64,000 nt of DNA from Streptomyces sp. NBC_00250 (GCF_036192275.1 NZ_CP108088.1:8666001-8730000); one strand, 5' to 3'; positions 29,626 to 38,502 are shown, numbered from the stretch's first letter. The notes: generated by a model from the letters alone, not told the origin. Numbers and translations: made by a program.

Positions 29626-30639
29626 CTAAAGGCGGGGCGGGGCGGTGGAGAGGCGGACCTTGAGTTCGGTCGAGAGCTCCACCCGAGGGCTGACCAGGGG
29701 TTGGTCCTCCAGAAGCTGGAACAGCGTGCGGGCGGCGACGCGGCCCATCTCCTCCAGCGGCTGGCGCACCGTCGTCAGCGGGGGTGACAACCAGTCGCAC
29801 ATCGGCAGGTCGTCGAAACCGACCACACTGAGGTCCTGAGGGATGCTCAGTCCGGCCTGCCGGGCCGCCTCGTAGACACCCATCGCCTGCTGGTCGCTGC
29901 CCGCGAAGATGGCGGTCGGCGGCTCGGGCAGGGCGAGCAGCTCCTGAGCGCACCGGAATCCGCCCTCGTGCTGGAAGTCGCCGAACCGGATCAGGTCGCG
30001 GTCGACCTCGACCCCGGCCCGCTCCAGGGCCGCCCGGTAGCCGTCGATGCGGGCCTGGCTGCAGAGCATCTCCTTGCGCCCGCCGATCGCGGCGATGCGG
30101 CGGTGCCCCAACTCCAGCAGGTGTTCGGTGGCCGCGAGGCCGCCGCCCCAGTTGGTCGCGCCGATGCTCGGTACGCCGTTGTCCGGCAGGTCGATCGGGT
30201 CGATGACGACCAGCGCCACCCCGCCCCGCTCGACCTGGGCGCGCTGCGCCTGGGTGACCGAGGCGGTGACGAGGATGACGCCGTCGCTGTGGTGCTGGAC
30301 CGGTAGCGCGGACCAGCTCGACGGCGTGGCCTCGCCCGGTGGGACGAGCGACACGACGGTGCCGACGCCCCGCTGGGCGCACTCGGCCTCGACGCCGCGC
30401 AGGATCTCCACCGCCCAGGCGCTGTCCAGACCGCCGATGATCAGGTCGACGAGGCCCGATCTGCGGGACCTGTTCTGCCGGCCGGGCTGGAGGTAGTTGT
30501 GGGCCCGCAGCAGGCCTTCGATCCGTTCGCGGGTCGCGGGCGCGACGTCGGAACGGCCGTTGATCACCTTGGAGACGGTGGCCTGGGAGACCCCCGCCTC
30601 CGCGGCGATGACCGCCAGAGTCGCACGCTGCTCGCTCAA
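29626..30639 (-). CDS. bxlR: LacI-family regulator of xylo-oligosaccharide genes (BxlR-like)
   Basis: A 337-residue LacI/GalR repressor starting at TTG, chosen because GAGGAGGAG lies 5-8 bases upstream and the protein then opens SEQRATLAVIAAEAGVSQAT, a canonical helix-turn-helix at residues 6-30. Longer in-frame starts would cross the operator. Sensor-domain marks: IFAGSDQQAMGVYEAA and VVGFDDLPMCDWLSPPLTTV. Divergent from bxlEFG and upstream of GH3-GH43 on the same strand, it very likely controls both through the flanking TTCGAA-containing boxes. The rare TTG start may keep repressor levels low. Confidence 0.9.
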   Translation of the reverse strand: MSEQRATLAVIAAEAGVSQATVSKVINGRSDVAPATRERIEGLLRAHNYLQPGRQNRSRRSGLVDLIIGGLDSAWAVEILRGVEAECAQRGVGTVVSLVPPGEATPSSWSALPVQHHSDGVILVTASVTQAQRAQVERGGVALVVIDPIDLPDNGVPSIGATNWGGGLAATEHLLELGHRRIAAIGGRKEMLCSQARIDGYRAALERAGVEVDRDLIRFGDFQHEGGFRCAQELLALPEPPTAIFAGSDQQAMGVYEAARQAGLSIPQDLSVVGFDDLPMCDWLSPPLTTVRQPLEEMGRVAARTLFQLLEDQPLVSPRVELSTELKVRLSTAPPRL

Positions 30640-30680
30640 CTGTTCTCCTCCTCGACGCCGTGGGGCGACGATTTGTATCG

Positions 30681-30699
30681 CAAACTTTCGAAGAGTTTC
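30681..30699. promoter_or_regulatory. TTTCGAA-centred operator in front of the BxlR-like gene
   Basis: CAAACTTTCGAAGAGTTTC holds AAACTTTCGAAGAGTTT, an imperfect palindrome around TTCGAA, 42 bases upstream of the TTG start. It fits autoregulation and is a half-turn variant of the bxlE box. Confidence 0.6.
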
Positions 30700-30766
30700 T
30701 GGGCGGCGTGACGGCTTGTCAACCCCAGGTTCCCGGCAGGTTTCCGAGATAAATCGGTGAGAAGTC

Positions 30767-30836
30767 TTGACCGTGCCGCCCGGCGTTCCTAGTTTGTGGC
30801 ACCACGGAAATCGAGAGTATTTCGAAAAAGTTTCGA
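30767..30836 (+). promoter_or_regulatory. bxlE promoter and downstream operator
   Basis: TTGACC (30767-30772), 17 bp and TAGTTT (30790-30795) form a good promoter. About 27 bp past the -10, TCGAAAaagTTTCGA (30822-30836) is a perfect palindrome with a 3-base centre. A bound repressor there would block elongation or clearance. The box combines the CGAAA/TTTCG halves seen at the xylanase promoter. Confidence 0.75.
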
Positions 30837-30904
30837 GCACGGGACCGGCATGAACCCGGCAGCGGCTCGGCATCGAACCCGGCATCCCCCCTCACGGAGG
30901 TCCC

Positions 30905-32197
30905 ATGGCCAGCACCGTCCCGAGCCGACGCAGCTTCCTGGCGCTCGCGGGCTTGACCACCCTGTCCGTCGCCCTGACCGCGGCCTGCGGGGCCGACGAG
31001 TCGGGCGGCAACCTGTCGGCCGACGGCAAGGTGACGTTCGAGTGGTGGAACATCGCCACGACGGAACCGGGCAAGTCCCTCTTCCCGCAGATCTCCACAG
31101 CGTTCACGACCGCCCACCCGAACATCGCGATCAACACGACCTCGTTGGAGAACGAGGCGTTCAAGTCCAAGCTGACCGCGACCACTTCCTCGGGCAAGCT
31201 GCCCGACGTCTACCAGACCTGGGGCGGCGGCGTGCTCCAGCAGCAGGTCGACGCGGGGCTCGTCGAGGACCTCACCGACCTCCTGGACTGGTCGTCCCAG
31301 CTCACCGCGGTCTCGCTCCAGGCCTACCAGATCGGGGGGCGCACCTACGGAATCCCGTACGACATCGGCATGGTCGGCTTCTGGTACAACAAGAAGCTCT
31401 TCGCCAAGGCCGGGATCACCACTCCGCCGGCCACCTGGGCCGAGTTCCTCGACGATGTGAAGAAGCTCAAGGCCGCGGGCATCACCCCGATCGCCCTCGC
31501 CGGCAAGGAGAAGTGGCCGGGTCACTACTACTGGGCCTATCTCGCGATGCGCCTCGCCGGCCTCCCCGCCCTGCAGAAGGCGGCGACCAGCAAGGACTTC
31601 ACGGGCGCCGGCTTCGTCCAGGCGGGCGTCCACCTCAAGGAGCTCGTCGACCTCCAGCCGTTCCAGCCGGGCTTCCTCGGCGCGGGCTACGCGACCCCGG
31701 GCGGCCAGGCCGCGTCCGTGGGCAACGGCAAGGCCGCCATGGAGCTGATGGGGCAGTGGGGACCGTCGGTGCAGAAGGATGCGGGCGCCGACCTCGGAGC
31801 GGACCTGGGCTTCTTCCCCTTCCCGACGGTCGACGGCGGTGTGGGGCAGGCGACCGAGGTGTTCGGCGGCGGTGGTGGCTTCGCGCTGCGCAAGGGCGCT
31901 CCGAAGGAGGCGCTGGACTTCCTGAAGTTCTTCGTCCTGGAGAACGAGTCCAAGCTGCTGGCCTCCAACGGCTACCTGCCGGTGGTCAAGGGCGCGGAGA
32001 GCCGGCTCACCGACGCCAACAAGAAGGTGGTGGCCGAGAGCCTCGTCAAGGCGACGGGGTTCCAGCTCTTCCTCGACCAGGCGTACCCGCCGGCGGTCGG
32101 CCAGGAGGTCAACGACAGCGTCGCCGACCTCATAGCGGGCAAGAAGACGCCCGAGCAGGTCACCGCGTCGATCACCGAGGCTGCGAAGAGTGCCTAG
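30905..32197 (+). CDS. bxlE: Xylo-oligosaccharide ABC transporter substrate-binding lipoprotein (BxlE-like)
   Basis: A 430-residue extracellular solute-binding protein of family 1. The N-terminus VPSRRSFLALAGLTTLSVAL is a twin-arginine signal with a lipobox-like TAAC (Cys about 28), so it is probably a Tat-exported lipoprotein. The mature part is a MalE-type fold (FEWWNIATTEPGKSLFPQIS, QTWGGGVLQQQVDAGLVEDL, PYDIGMVGFWYNKKLFAKAG). First gene of bxlEFG. The divergent BxlR-like gene and adjacent GH3/GH43 genes indicate xylobiose or xylotriose as ligand. No ATPase gene is present, as expected: CUT1 importers in Streptomyces share the MsiK ATPase encoded elsewhere. Confidence 0.9.
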   Translation: MASTVPSRRSFLALAGLTTLSVALTAACGADESGGNLSADGKVTFEWWNIATTEPGKSLFPQISTAFTTAHPNIAINTTSLENEAFKSKLTATTSSGKLPDVYQTWGGGVLQQQVDAGLVEDLTDLLDWSSQLTAVSLQAYQIGGRTYGIPYDIGMVGFWYNKKLFAKAGITTPPATWAEFLDDVKKLKAAGITPIALAGKEKWPGHYYWAYLAMRLAGLPALQKAATSKDFTGAGFVQAGVHLKELVDLQPFQPGFLGAGYATPGGQAASVGNGKAAMELMGQWGPSVQKDAGADLGADLGFFPFPTVDGGVGQATEVFGGGGGFALRKGAPKEALDFLKFFVLENESKLLASNGYLPVVKGAESRLTDANKKVVAESLVKATGFQLFLDQAYPPAVGQEVNDSVADLIAGKKTPEQVTASITEAAKSA

Positions 32198-33179
32198 CTC
32201 CGTGTCCGCCCTGACAAAGGAACGGACGGTGGAGTCCGTGGTGGCGCCCCCGCCGCCCCCGGCCCGTTCACGCCTGAGCCGGTGGGGGGCCTGGGCGTCG
32301 GTCGCCTGGTTCCTCGTCCCGGCCCTGGTCCTCTTCCTCGTCTTCGTCCTCGCCCCGATCGTCGTCGCCGTCTGGACCGGCTTCTTCAAATGGGGCGGGA
32401 TCGGCCCCATGGGCGAGTTCGTCGGCTTCGCGAACTACACCAAGCTCTTCGACGACCAGGTCTTCATCGGCGACCTGTGGCGCGGGCTGTACCTGATCCT
32501 CATGTCGGTCCTGGTGCAGCTTCCGTTCGCCCTGTTCACCGCGGTCCTGCTCAACCAGAAGCTCCGCGGCCGGGCCGTCTACCGGATGCTGTTCTTCGCG
32601 CCGTACATCCTCTCCGAGGTGGTCACGGCGGTCCTCTTCACGATGATCTTCCTGCCCGGCGCCGGCATGGCCGACCATCTCGCCGGCTTCCTGGGCCTGG
32701 AGGGTCTGCAGGGCAAGTGGCTCGCCGATCCCTCGACGGTCATGCCGACCCTGTTCGTCGTCATGATCTGGAAGTACTTCGGCTTCCACATGATGCTGTT
32801 CCTCGCCGGGCTGCAGAGCATCCCGTCCGAGATTCTCGAAGCCGCCTCCATCGACGGCGCCGGCGCCTGGCAGCGCTTCCGGCACATCACGCTGCCGCTG
32901 CTCGGCCCCACGATCCGGATCAGCGTCTTCCTGTCGATCATCGGTTCGATCCAGCTCTTCGACCTCGTCTGGGTCATGACCGCGGGTGGGCCCAACCACT
33001 CCTCGGAGACGATGGCGATCACGATGTTCCAGTTCGGGTTCAAGCGGTACCAGGTCGGATACGCCAGCGCGATCAGCGTGGTGCTGTTCATGATCAGCCT
33101 CGTCTTCTCGCTCTTCTACCAGCGCTACGTGCTCCGCCGCGATCTGAGCGGGGCCGTCACCTCGGGAGGTGGCCGATGA
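32190..33179 (+). CDS. bxlF: ABC sugar transporter permease, MalF type (BxlF-like)
   Basis: A 329-residue six-helix permease. Helices begin after a 30-residue cytoplasmic tail (WASVAWFLVPALVLFLVFVL). The EAA loop is EAASIDGAGAWQRFRHITLP, the site that docks the ATPase. The GTG start lies 8 bases inside the bxlE gene, giving an overlap and coupling. It pairs with BxlG to form the channel. Confidence 0.91.
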   Translation: MPSSVSALTKERTVESVVAPPPPPARSRLSRWGAWASVAWFLVPALVLFLVFVLAPIVVAVWTGFFKWGGIGPMGEFVGFANYTKLFDDQVFIGDLWRGLYLILMSVLVQLPFALFTAVLLNQKLRGRAVYRMLFFAPYILSEVVTAVLFTMIFLPGAGMADHLAGFLGLEGLQGKWLADPSTVMPTLFVVMIWKYFGFHMMLFLAGLQSIPSEILEAASIDGAGAWQRFRHITLPLLGPTIRISVFLSIIGSIQLFDLVWVMTAGGPNHSSETMAITMFQFGFKRYQVGYASAISVVLFMISLVFSLFYQRYVLRRDLSGAVTSGGGR

Positions 33180-34006
33180 ACGCCCGTCGGACGGTGCGCG
33201 GCCTTTCGCTGCACGCCGTGGTCTGGCTGATCGCCGCGTTCGTCGCCGTACCGCTGCTCTACGCGGTCATCTCCGGCTTCAAGAGCACCGCGGAACTGAC
33301 GAACAATCCTTTCGGGCTTCCGCAGCAGTGGAAGATCGGCAACTACATCGGAATTCTCGGCGACGGCATGTTCTGGCGGCAGATCGCCAACAGCGCGGGC
33401 ATCGCGATCGGTACGACGGTCTGCACCGTAGTGGCCTCCGCGATGGCGGCTTTCGTCCTGGCCAGATATGCCTTCCGTGGGAGGGAGTTGTTCTATACGC
33501 TCTTCACGATCGGGCTGATGTTCCCGTTCGCCGTGGCCGTTCTGCCGCTCTTCCTCATGCTGCGCACCTTCGGCCTGCTCGACAATCCGCTCGGAGTGAT
33601 CCTCCCGCAGGCGGCTTTCGGGCTCCCCATGACGATCGTGATCCTGCGCGGCTTCTTCCGGACCATCCCGGCGGAGATCGAGGAGGCCGCCACCATGGAC
33701 GGCTGCGGCAAGTTCCGCTTCTTCTGGCAGATCCTGCTGCCGATGGCACGTCCGGCGCTCGGTACGGTCTCGGTGCTCGCGGTCGTCGCGAGCTGGAACA
33801 ACTTCTTCCTGCCGCTGCTGGTGTTCAACGATCCGAAATGGCAGACGATCCCGGTCGGCGTCCAGCAGTTCCAGGGCCAGTACTCGACCGACTTCGCGCT
33901 CGTCCTCGCCTACATCGTGCTCGCCATGGTCCCCGCCCTCGCCTTCTACGCCGTCGCCGAGCGCCAGCTGATCGGCGGCCTCACCGCCGGTGCGACCAAG
34001 GGCTGA
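33176..34006 (+). CDS. bxlG: ABC sugar transporter permease, MalG type (BxlG-like)
   Basis: A 276-residue six-helix permease. The first helix follows a 10-residue tail (HAVVWLIAAFVAVPLLYAVI); the EAA loop reads EIEEAATMDGCGKFRFFWQI and the C-terminus ends AERQLIGGLTAGATKG, typical of CUT1 permeases. Its ATG overlaps the bxlF stop. No clear terminator follows, so transcription may continue into the GH30 operon 85 bases downstream. Confidence 0.91.
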   Translation: MNARRTVRGLSLHAVVWLIAAFVAVPLLYAVISGFKSTAELTNNPFGLPQQWKIGNYIGILGDGMFWRQIANSAGIAIGTTVCTVVASAMAAFVLARYAFRGRELFYTLFTIGLMFPFAVAVLPLFLMLRTFGLLDNPLGVILPQAAFGLPMTIVILRGFFRTIPAEIEEAATMDGCGKFRFFWQILLPMARPALGTVSVLAVVASWNNFFLPLLVFNDPKWQTIPVGVQQFQGQYSTDFALVLAYIVLAMVPALAFYAVAERQLIGGLTAGATKG

Positions 34007-34057
34007 CCCGTACTGCGCAAGGGCTGCCCCGTACGCACCACCAAGGGCCGACCCGAC
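33997..34057 (+). repeat. Three imperfect CAAGGGCTGACCCGTAC repeats after bxlG
   Basis: CAAGGGCTGACCCGTAC, CAAGGGCTGCCCCGTAC and CAAGGGCCGACCCGAC start at 33997, 34018 and 34042. The first overlaps the last codons and stop of bxlG. They look like slippage duplications of the gene end and fill most of the spacer before the GH30 gene. Confidence 0.6.
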
Positions 34058-34091
34058 CCGCGCGCCCTCCTTCCCTCTCCGAGGAGACCCA

Positions 34092-35510
34092 GTGAAACGC
34101 CTGACCGCCTTGACAGCCGCCATATTGTTAGCGCTAACATCACAGGTGGCCGCCGCCGAACCCGTACCGTCGGCGGCCAACCAGGCCCACCAGGCCGCCC
34201 CCACTCGTCCTGCCATCGACTTCCGGGCCGCACTCCAGCCCATCGACGGCTTCGGCTTCTCCATGGCCTTCCAGCGCGCCGACCTCCTGCACGGCGCGCG
34301 CGGCCTCAGCCCTGCCAAGCAGCGCGAGGTGCTCGACCTGCTGCTCAGCAAGGAGAAGGGCGCCGGCCTGTCGATCCTGCGCCTGGGCATCGGGTCCTCG
34401 ACCGACCGGGTCTACGACCACATGCCGACGATCCTGCCCACGGACCCCGGCGGGCCGGACGCCACACCGGAGTACATCTGGGACGGCTGGGACGGCGGAC
34501 AGGTCTGGCTCGCCAAGGAGGCCAAGGCGTACGGCGTCAAGCGGTTCTACGCCGACGCCTGGAGCGCGCCGGCCTTCATGAAGACCAACGGCAGCGAGAA
34601 CAACGGCGGCGAGCTCCTGCCCGCCTGGCGTCAGGCCTACGCGAACTACCTCGTCCAGTACGCGAAGTTCTACGAGCGCGAAGGCATCGGCATCACCGAC
34701 CTGGGGTTCACCAACGAACCCGACTGGACGGCGACCTACGCCTCGATGCGCTTCACCCCCCAGCAGGCCGTCGACTTCCTCAAGGTGCTCGGACCGACCG
34801 TCCGCTCCTCCGGACTGAAGACCGGCGTGGTCTGCTGCGACGCCGCCGGCTGGGACCGCCAGGTCGCCTACACCGAGGCCGTCGAGGCGGACCCGGACGC
34901 CGACAGGGCCGTGCGGACCGTCACCGGCCACCGCTACAGCGGTGCGACCACTGTCCCGCAGCCGACCGACAAGCACGTGTGGATGTCCGAATGGTCACCG
35001 GACGGCACCACCTGGAACGAGAACTGGGACGACGGCAGCGGCTACGACGGCCTCACTGTCGCCGCCGACATCCAGAACACCCTGACCGTCGGCAACGCCA
35101 ACGCCTACGTCTACTGGACCGGCGCGTCCCTCGGCGCGACCCGGGGCCTCATCCAGCTCGCCAACCCCGGCGACGACTACCGGGTGTCCAAGCGGTACTG
35201 GGCCCTGGCCGCCTTCAGCCGGTTCATCCGCCCCGCCGCCGTCCGCGTGCCGGTCACGGACGCCGACCCCGCCCTGCGCGTCACGGCCTTCCGCAACCCG
35301 GACGGCAGCCGCGTGATCGAGATCCTCAACACCGCGACCACCGAGAAGTCCGCCGAGTTCACCCTTCGCGGCGGACACGACCGGCACCCCGACGGCTACG
35401 TCACCGACGAGACCCGCTCGATCACCCCGGCCGACGTCGCCTCCACGCACGGCACGACCCTCACGGCCAGGCTCGCCCCGCGCGCGCTCACCACGATCGT
35501 TCTCGACTGA
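34092..35510 (+). CDS. Secreted GH30 xylan-active hydrolase (subfamily-7-like)
   Basis: A 472-residue secreted enzyme. GTG start with GAGGAG 6 bases upstream; the signal peptide KRLTALTAAILLALTSQVAA ends near residue 22. The (beta/alpha)8 domain shows PIDGFGFSMAFQRADLLHG, YADAWSAPAFMKTNGSENN, DLGFTNEPDW (Glu acid/base) and VWMSEWSPDG (Glu nucleophile), with a beta-sandwich at the C-terminus. The DAWSAP-FMKTNG...NGG pattern and WRQAYANYLVQYAKFY recall fungal GH30_7 xylanases more than bacterial GH30_8 glucuronoxylanases. Codons 11-17 (ATA TTG TTA GCG CTA ACA TCA) are dictated by an embedded LacI-type operator and include a TTA codon. First gene of a six-gene operon. Confidence 0.88.
   Translation: MKRLTALTAAILLALTSQVAAAEPVPSAANQAHQAAPTRPAIDFRAALQPIDGFGFSMAFQRADLLHGARGLSPAKQREVLDLLLSKEKGAGLSILRLGIGSSTDRVYDHMPTILPTDPGGPDATPEYIWDGWDGGQVWLAKEAKAYGVKRFYADAWSAPAFMKTNGSENNGGELLPAWRQAYANYLVQYAKFYEREGIGITDLGFTNEPDWTATYASMRFTPQQAVDFLKVLGPTVRSSGLKTGVVCCDAAGWDRQVAYTEAVEADPDADRAVRTVTGHRYSGATTVPQPTDKHVWMSEWSPDGTTWNENWDDGSGYDGLTVAADIQNTLTVGNANAYVYWTGASLGATRGLIQLANPGDDYRVSKRYWALAAFSRFIRPAAVRVPVTDADPALRVTAFRNPDGSRVIEILNTATTEKSAEFTLRGGHDRHPDGYVTDETRSITPADVASTHGTTLTARLAPRALTTIVLD
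34126..34139. promoter_or_regulatory. Perfect arabinose-type operator inside the GH30 signal-peptide codons
   Basis: TGTTAGCGCTAACA is a fully symmetric 14-mer with the same TGTTAGCG half-site as the boxes at 8290 and 18552. It begins 34 bases after the first base of the start codon, inside codons 12-16. A bound LacI protein would act as a transcription roadblock. The codons it imposes are otherwise almost unused in the window. Confidence 0.85.
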
Positions 35511-35555
35511 CCCGTCCTTCTCGACCGACTCGCCCATCACCCGAGGAGCCCCCCC

Positions 35556-36602
35556 ATGCCCAGGTCCATGTCCCGGCATCTGATCGCCCTCTCCGCGGCC
35601 GTCTGCCTCGCCGCCGGCCTCGCCGCCACCCCCGCGACCGCCGAGCCCCGCCCCAGGACGCTCGCCGAACTGGCGAAGACGCACCACAAGTACTTCGGCT
35701 CGGCCACCGACAACCCCGAGTTCACCGACGCCGCCTACCTGAAGCTCCTCGGCAGCGAGTTCGGCCAGACCACCCCCGGCAACGCCATGAAGTGGTACGC
35801 CACCGAGCCCGAGCCCGGCGTCTTCGACTTCACCGCCGGCGACGAGGTCATGGCCTTCGCCAAGGACCACCACCAGAAGGTCCGCGGCCACACGCTCGTC
35901 TGGCACAGCCAGCTCCCCGCCTGGCTCACCGATCGCACCTGGACCGCCGACGAGCTGCGCCCCGTCCTCAAGAACCACATCCAGACGGTGGCACGGCACT
36001 ACAAGGGCAAGGTCATCCACTGGGACGTCGTCAACGAGGCCTTCAACGAGGACGGCACCTACCGCGAGTCGATCTTCTTCAAGACGCTCGGCCCCGGCTA
36101 CATCGCCGACGCCCTGCGCTGGGCCCACGAGGCCGACCCGCACGCCAAGCTGTACCTCAACGACTACAACGTCGACGGCATCAACCCCAAGAGCGACGCC
36201 TACTACAAGCTGATCAAGCAGCTGAAGGCCGACGGCGTCCCGGTGGAGGGCTTCGGCCTCCAGGGCCACCTGGCGCTCCAGTACGGCTTCCCCGCCGGCG
36301 TCCAGGAGAACATCCAGCGCTTCGCCGACCTCGGCGTCGAGGTCGCGATCACCGAGCTCGACATCCGGATGGAGCTCCCGGCGACACCGGAGAAGCTCGC
36401 CACCCAGGCCACCTGGTACGCCGACTACGTCAAGGCCTGCCTGGCGGTGGAGAAGTGCGTCGGCGTCACCGTCTGGGACTACACGGACAAGTACTCGTGG
36501 ATCCCCGGTGTCTTCCCCGACGAGGGAGCGGCGCTGCCCTACGACGAGAACCTGGAGCCCAAGCCCGCCTACCACGCGATCAGGAAGGTGCTGGGCGGAT
36601 GA
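35556..36602 (+). CDS. Secreted single-domain GH10 endo-1,4-beta-xylanase
   Basis: A 348-residue secreted xylanase. Signal peptide about 1-29 (HLIALSAAVCLAAGLAATPA), then a GH10 barrel with [23 protein letters not shown] (Glu acid/base), YLNDYNVDG and VAITELDIRME (Glu nucleophile). No binding module, unlike the GH10-CBM13 enzyme at 24-26 kb, so it probably works on soluble or side-chain-rich xylan. GAGGAGCCCCCC precedes the ATG. Its TGA overlaps the ATG of the oxidoreductase gene (ATGA), tying a secreted enzyme to cytoplasmic ones in translation. Confidence 0.95.
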   Translation: MPRSMSRHLIALSAAVCLAAGLAATPATAEPRPRTLAELAKTHHKYFGSATDNPEFTDAAYLKLLGSEFGQTTPGNAMKWYATEPEPGVFDFTAGDEVMAFAKDHHQKVRGHTLVWHSQLPAWLTDRTWTADELRPVLKNHIQTVARHYKGKVIHWDVVNEAFNEDGTYRESIFFKTLGPGYIADALRWAHEADPHAKLYLNDYNVDGINPKSDAYYKLIKQLKADGVPVEGFGLQGHLALQYGFPAGVQENIQRFADLGVEVAITELDIRMELPATPEKLATQATWYADYVKACLAVEKCVGVTVWDYTDKYSWIPGVFPDEGAALPYDENLEPKPAYHAIRKVLGG

Positions 36603-37645
36603 TCAGGACGGCGATCGTCGGTGCGGGCGGGATCGCGGGCATCTGCCACGTACCCGCCCTCCGGGCGCAGGCACACCGGGCCGAGATCGTGGCCGCCGTC
36701 GACGTGGATGCAGTGCGTGCCGAGGCCTTCGCGGCCGAGCACGGCATCCGCGCCGTCCACACCGACCTCGACACGATGCTCCGGGAGGAGCGGCCGGACC
36801 TCGTGCACCTGTGCACACCGCCGCACCTGCACGCCGAACAGACCGTGGCCTGCCTGGAGTCGGGGGCGTGGGTGTGGTGCGAGAAGCCGGTGGCCCTGTC
36901 GCTGGCCGAGCTCGACCGGATCGACGCAGCCGAGGGCACCGCCGCCGCGGGCGCGGTCTTCCAGCACAGGTACGGCTCCGGCGCCCGCTACCTCCGCGAC
37001 AGCATCGCCGCCGGGACCCTGGGCCGTCCGCTGGTCGCGCAGTGCGTCACGGCCTGGTACCGCGACGACGCCTACTACGACGTGCCGTGGCGCGGCACCT
37101 GGCGGAGCGAGGGCGGCGGCCCGACGCTCGGCCACGGCATCCATCAGATGGACCTGATGCTCGCGGTGCTCGGCCCTTGGGCCGAGGTACGCGCGATGGC
37201 CGGCCGCCTCGAACGCGAGGTCCAGACCGAGGACGTGTCCACGGCCCTGGTCCGGTTCGAGAACGGAGCCATCGCGACGGTCGTCAACAGCGTCCTCTCG
37301 CCGCGCGAGGAGAGCTACCTGCGGTTCGACCTCACCGACGCCACGGTCGAGCTGCGGCACCTGTACGGCTACTCCAACGCGGACTGGACGTTCACCGGCA
37401 GGACGCCCGCCACGAAGTGGGACCCGCCGGACGACCTGCCCAGCTCGCACACCGCCCAGCTCGCGGACTTCCTGGACTGTTACGAGGCCGGGCTCCGGCC
37501 CGACCTCGGCAGGCTCACCATGGAACTCGTCACCGCCCTCTACAAGGCCGCGATCACCGGCCGGCCGGTCCTGCGAGGGGAGATCGACGCGGCCGACCCC
37601 TTCTACGCCTCGCTCCACGGAGGACGACCGGAGGTGTTCCGATGA
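36599..37645 (+). CDS. Gfo/Idh/MocA-family sugar oxidoreductase
   Basis: A 348-residue cytoplasmic NAD(P)-dependent oxidoreductase. Rossmann motif IVGAGGIAGICHVPAL, then CTPPHLHAEQTVACLESG and VWCEKPVALSLAE (the EKP motif whose Lys binds substrate and cofactor), and GGGPTLGHGIHQMDLMLAVL in the C-terminal sheet domain with the conserved His. Such enzymes oxidise or isomerise sugars, inositols and uronates. The operon of xylan enzymes, DUF6807 and cupin suggests a side-chain or modified sugar as substrate. Overlaps at both ends (ATGA) with neighbours. Confidence 0.88.
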   Translation: MIRTAIVGAGGIAGICHVPALRAQAHRAEIVAAVDVDAVRAEAFAAEHGIRAVHTDLDTMLREERPDLVHLCTPPHLHAEQTVACLESGAWVWCEKPVALSLAELDRIDAAEGTAAAGAVFQHRYGSGARYLRDSIAAGTLGRPLVAQCVTAWYRDDAYYDVPWRGTWRSEGGGPTLGHGIHQMDLMLAVLGPWAEVRAMAGRLEREVQTEDVSTALVRFENGAIATVVNSVLSPREESYLRFDLTDATVELRHLYGYSNADWTFTGRTPATKWDPPDDLPSSHTAQLADFLDCYEAGLRPDLGRLTMELVTALYKAAITGRPVLRGEIDAADPFYASLHGGRPEVFR

Positions 37646-38502
37646 CGTTCGAACTCCTGGAACAAGAGGACGCGCTGACCGTCCGGGCGCGCGGCACCGA
37701 TCTCTTCCGGTACGTGCACCGGCCGGTCATGGACCCCTTCGAGGCACCGAAGCCGTACCTGCATCCGTTGCGCACGCTCGCCGGCCAGGTGGTCACCGGA
37801 TACCGCCCTCACGACCACCGCTGGCACAAGGGCGTCCAGTTCACGGCGTCATGGGTGTCGGGCCAGAACTTCTGGGGCGGCGGCACCTACCTGCGCGGGC
37901 AGGGCTACGTGGACCTGCCGAACCTCGGCACGATGCGCAGCCTCGCCGTATCCGCCGAGACGGATCACGACCGCGCCGTCATCACCGAGCACCTCGCCTG
38001 GCACACGATGGCCGGAGGGCACTGGATCGACGAACGCCGCACGCTGACCGCGTGCGACGTCGAGGCCGACTCCTGGACCCTGGAGGTCACCACCGCGCTG
38101 ACCAACGTCCACGGCACCGACCTGGTGTTCGGCAGTCCCGGCACACAGGGCAGGGAACTCGCCGGGTACTCCGGCCTGTTCTGGCGCGGCCCGCGCGAGT
38201 TCACCGGCGGCGACGTGATCGGCCCCGGCATGGGCGAGCCGGGCGACTGGCTGGCCTTCATCGGTACGCACGACGAGTTCGACCGCTCCTCCACGCTGCT
38301 GTTCCAGGACGACCCGGACAACCCCTGCCAGTGGTTCGTCCGCAGCGAGCCCATCCCTGCCGTCAACCCGTCCCTGGCGTTCGACAAGGAACTGCCGCTG
38401 GCCCCGGGCGACAACTTGTCGCGCCGCTATCGGATCGTCGTGGCCGACGGCGCGTGGGACCTCGCCCGCCTGACCCGGCACGTCGAGGAGCACCCGTGGT
38501 GA
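37642..38502 (+). CDS. DUF6807 (PmoA-like) family protein
   Basis: A 286-residue protein without signal peptide. Motifs typical of the family are YVHRPVMDPFEAPKPYLHPL and PHDHRWHKGVQFTASWVSGQ, rich in His and aromatic residues, with HGTDLVFGSPGTQGRELAGY and GDWLAFIGTHDE later. The biochemical role of the family is not established; genes of this type often sit beside Gfo/Idh/MocA oxidoreductases. Start overlaps the oxidoreductase stop (ATGA) and the stop overlaps the cupin GTG. A metal-dependent or lyase role on a carbohydrate is only a guess. Confidence 0.85.
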   Translation: MTFELLEQEDALTVRARGTDLFRYVHRPVMDPFEAPKPYLHPLRTLAGQVVTGYRPHDHRWHKGVQFTASWVSGQNFWGGGTYLRGQGYVDLPNLGTMRSLAVSAETDHDRAVITEHLAWHTMAGGHWIDERRTLTACDVEADSWTLEVTTALTNVHGTDLVFGSPGTQGRELAGYSGLFWRGPREFTGGDVIGPGMGEPGDWLAFIGTHDEFDRSSTLLFQDDPDNPCQWFVRSEPIPAVNPSLAFDKELPLAPGDNLSRRYRIVVADGAWDLARLTRHVEEHPW

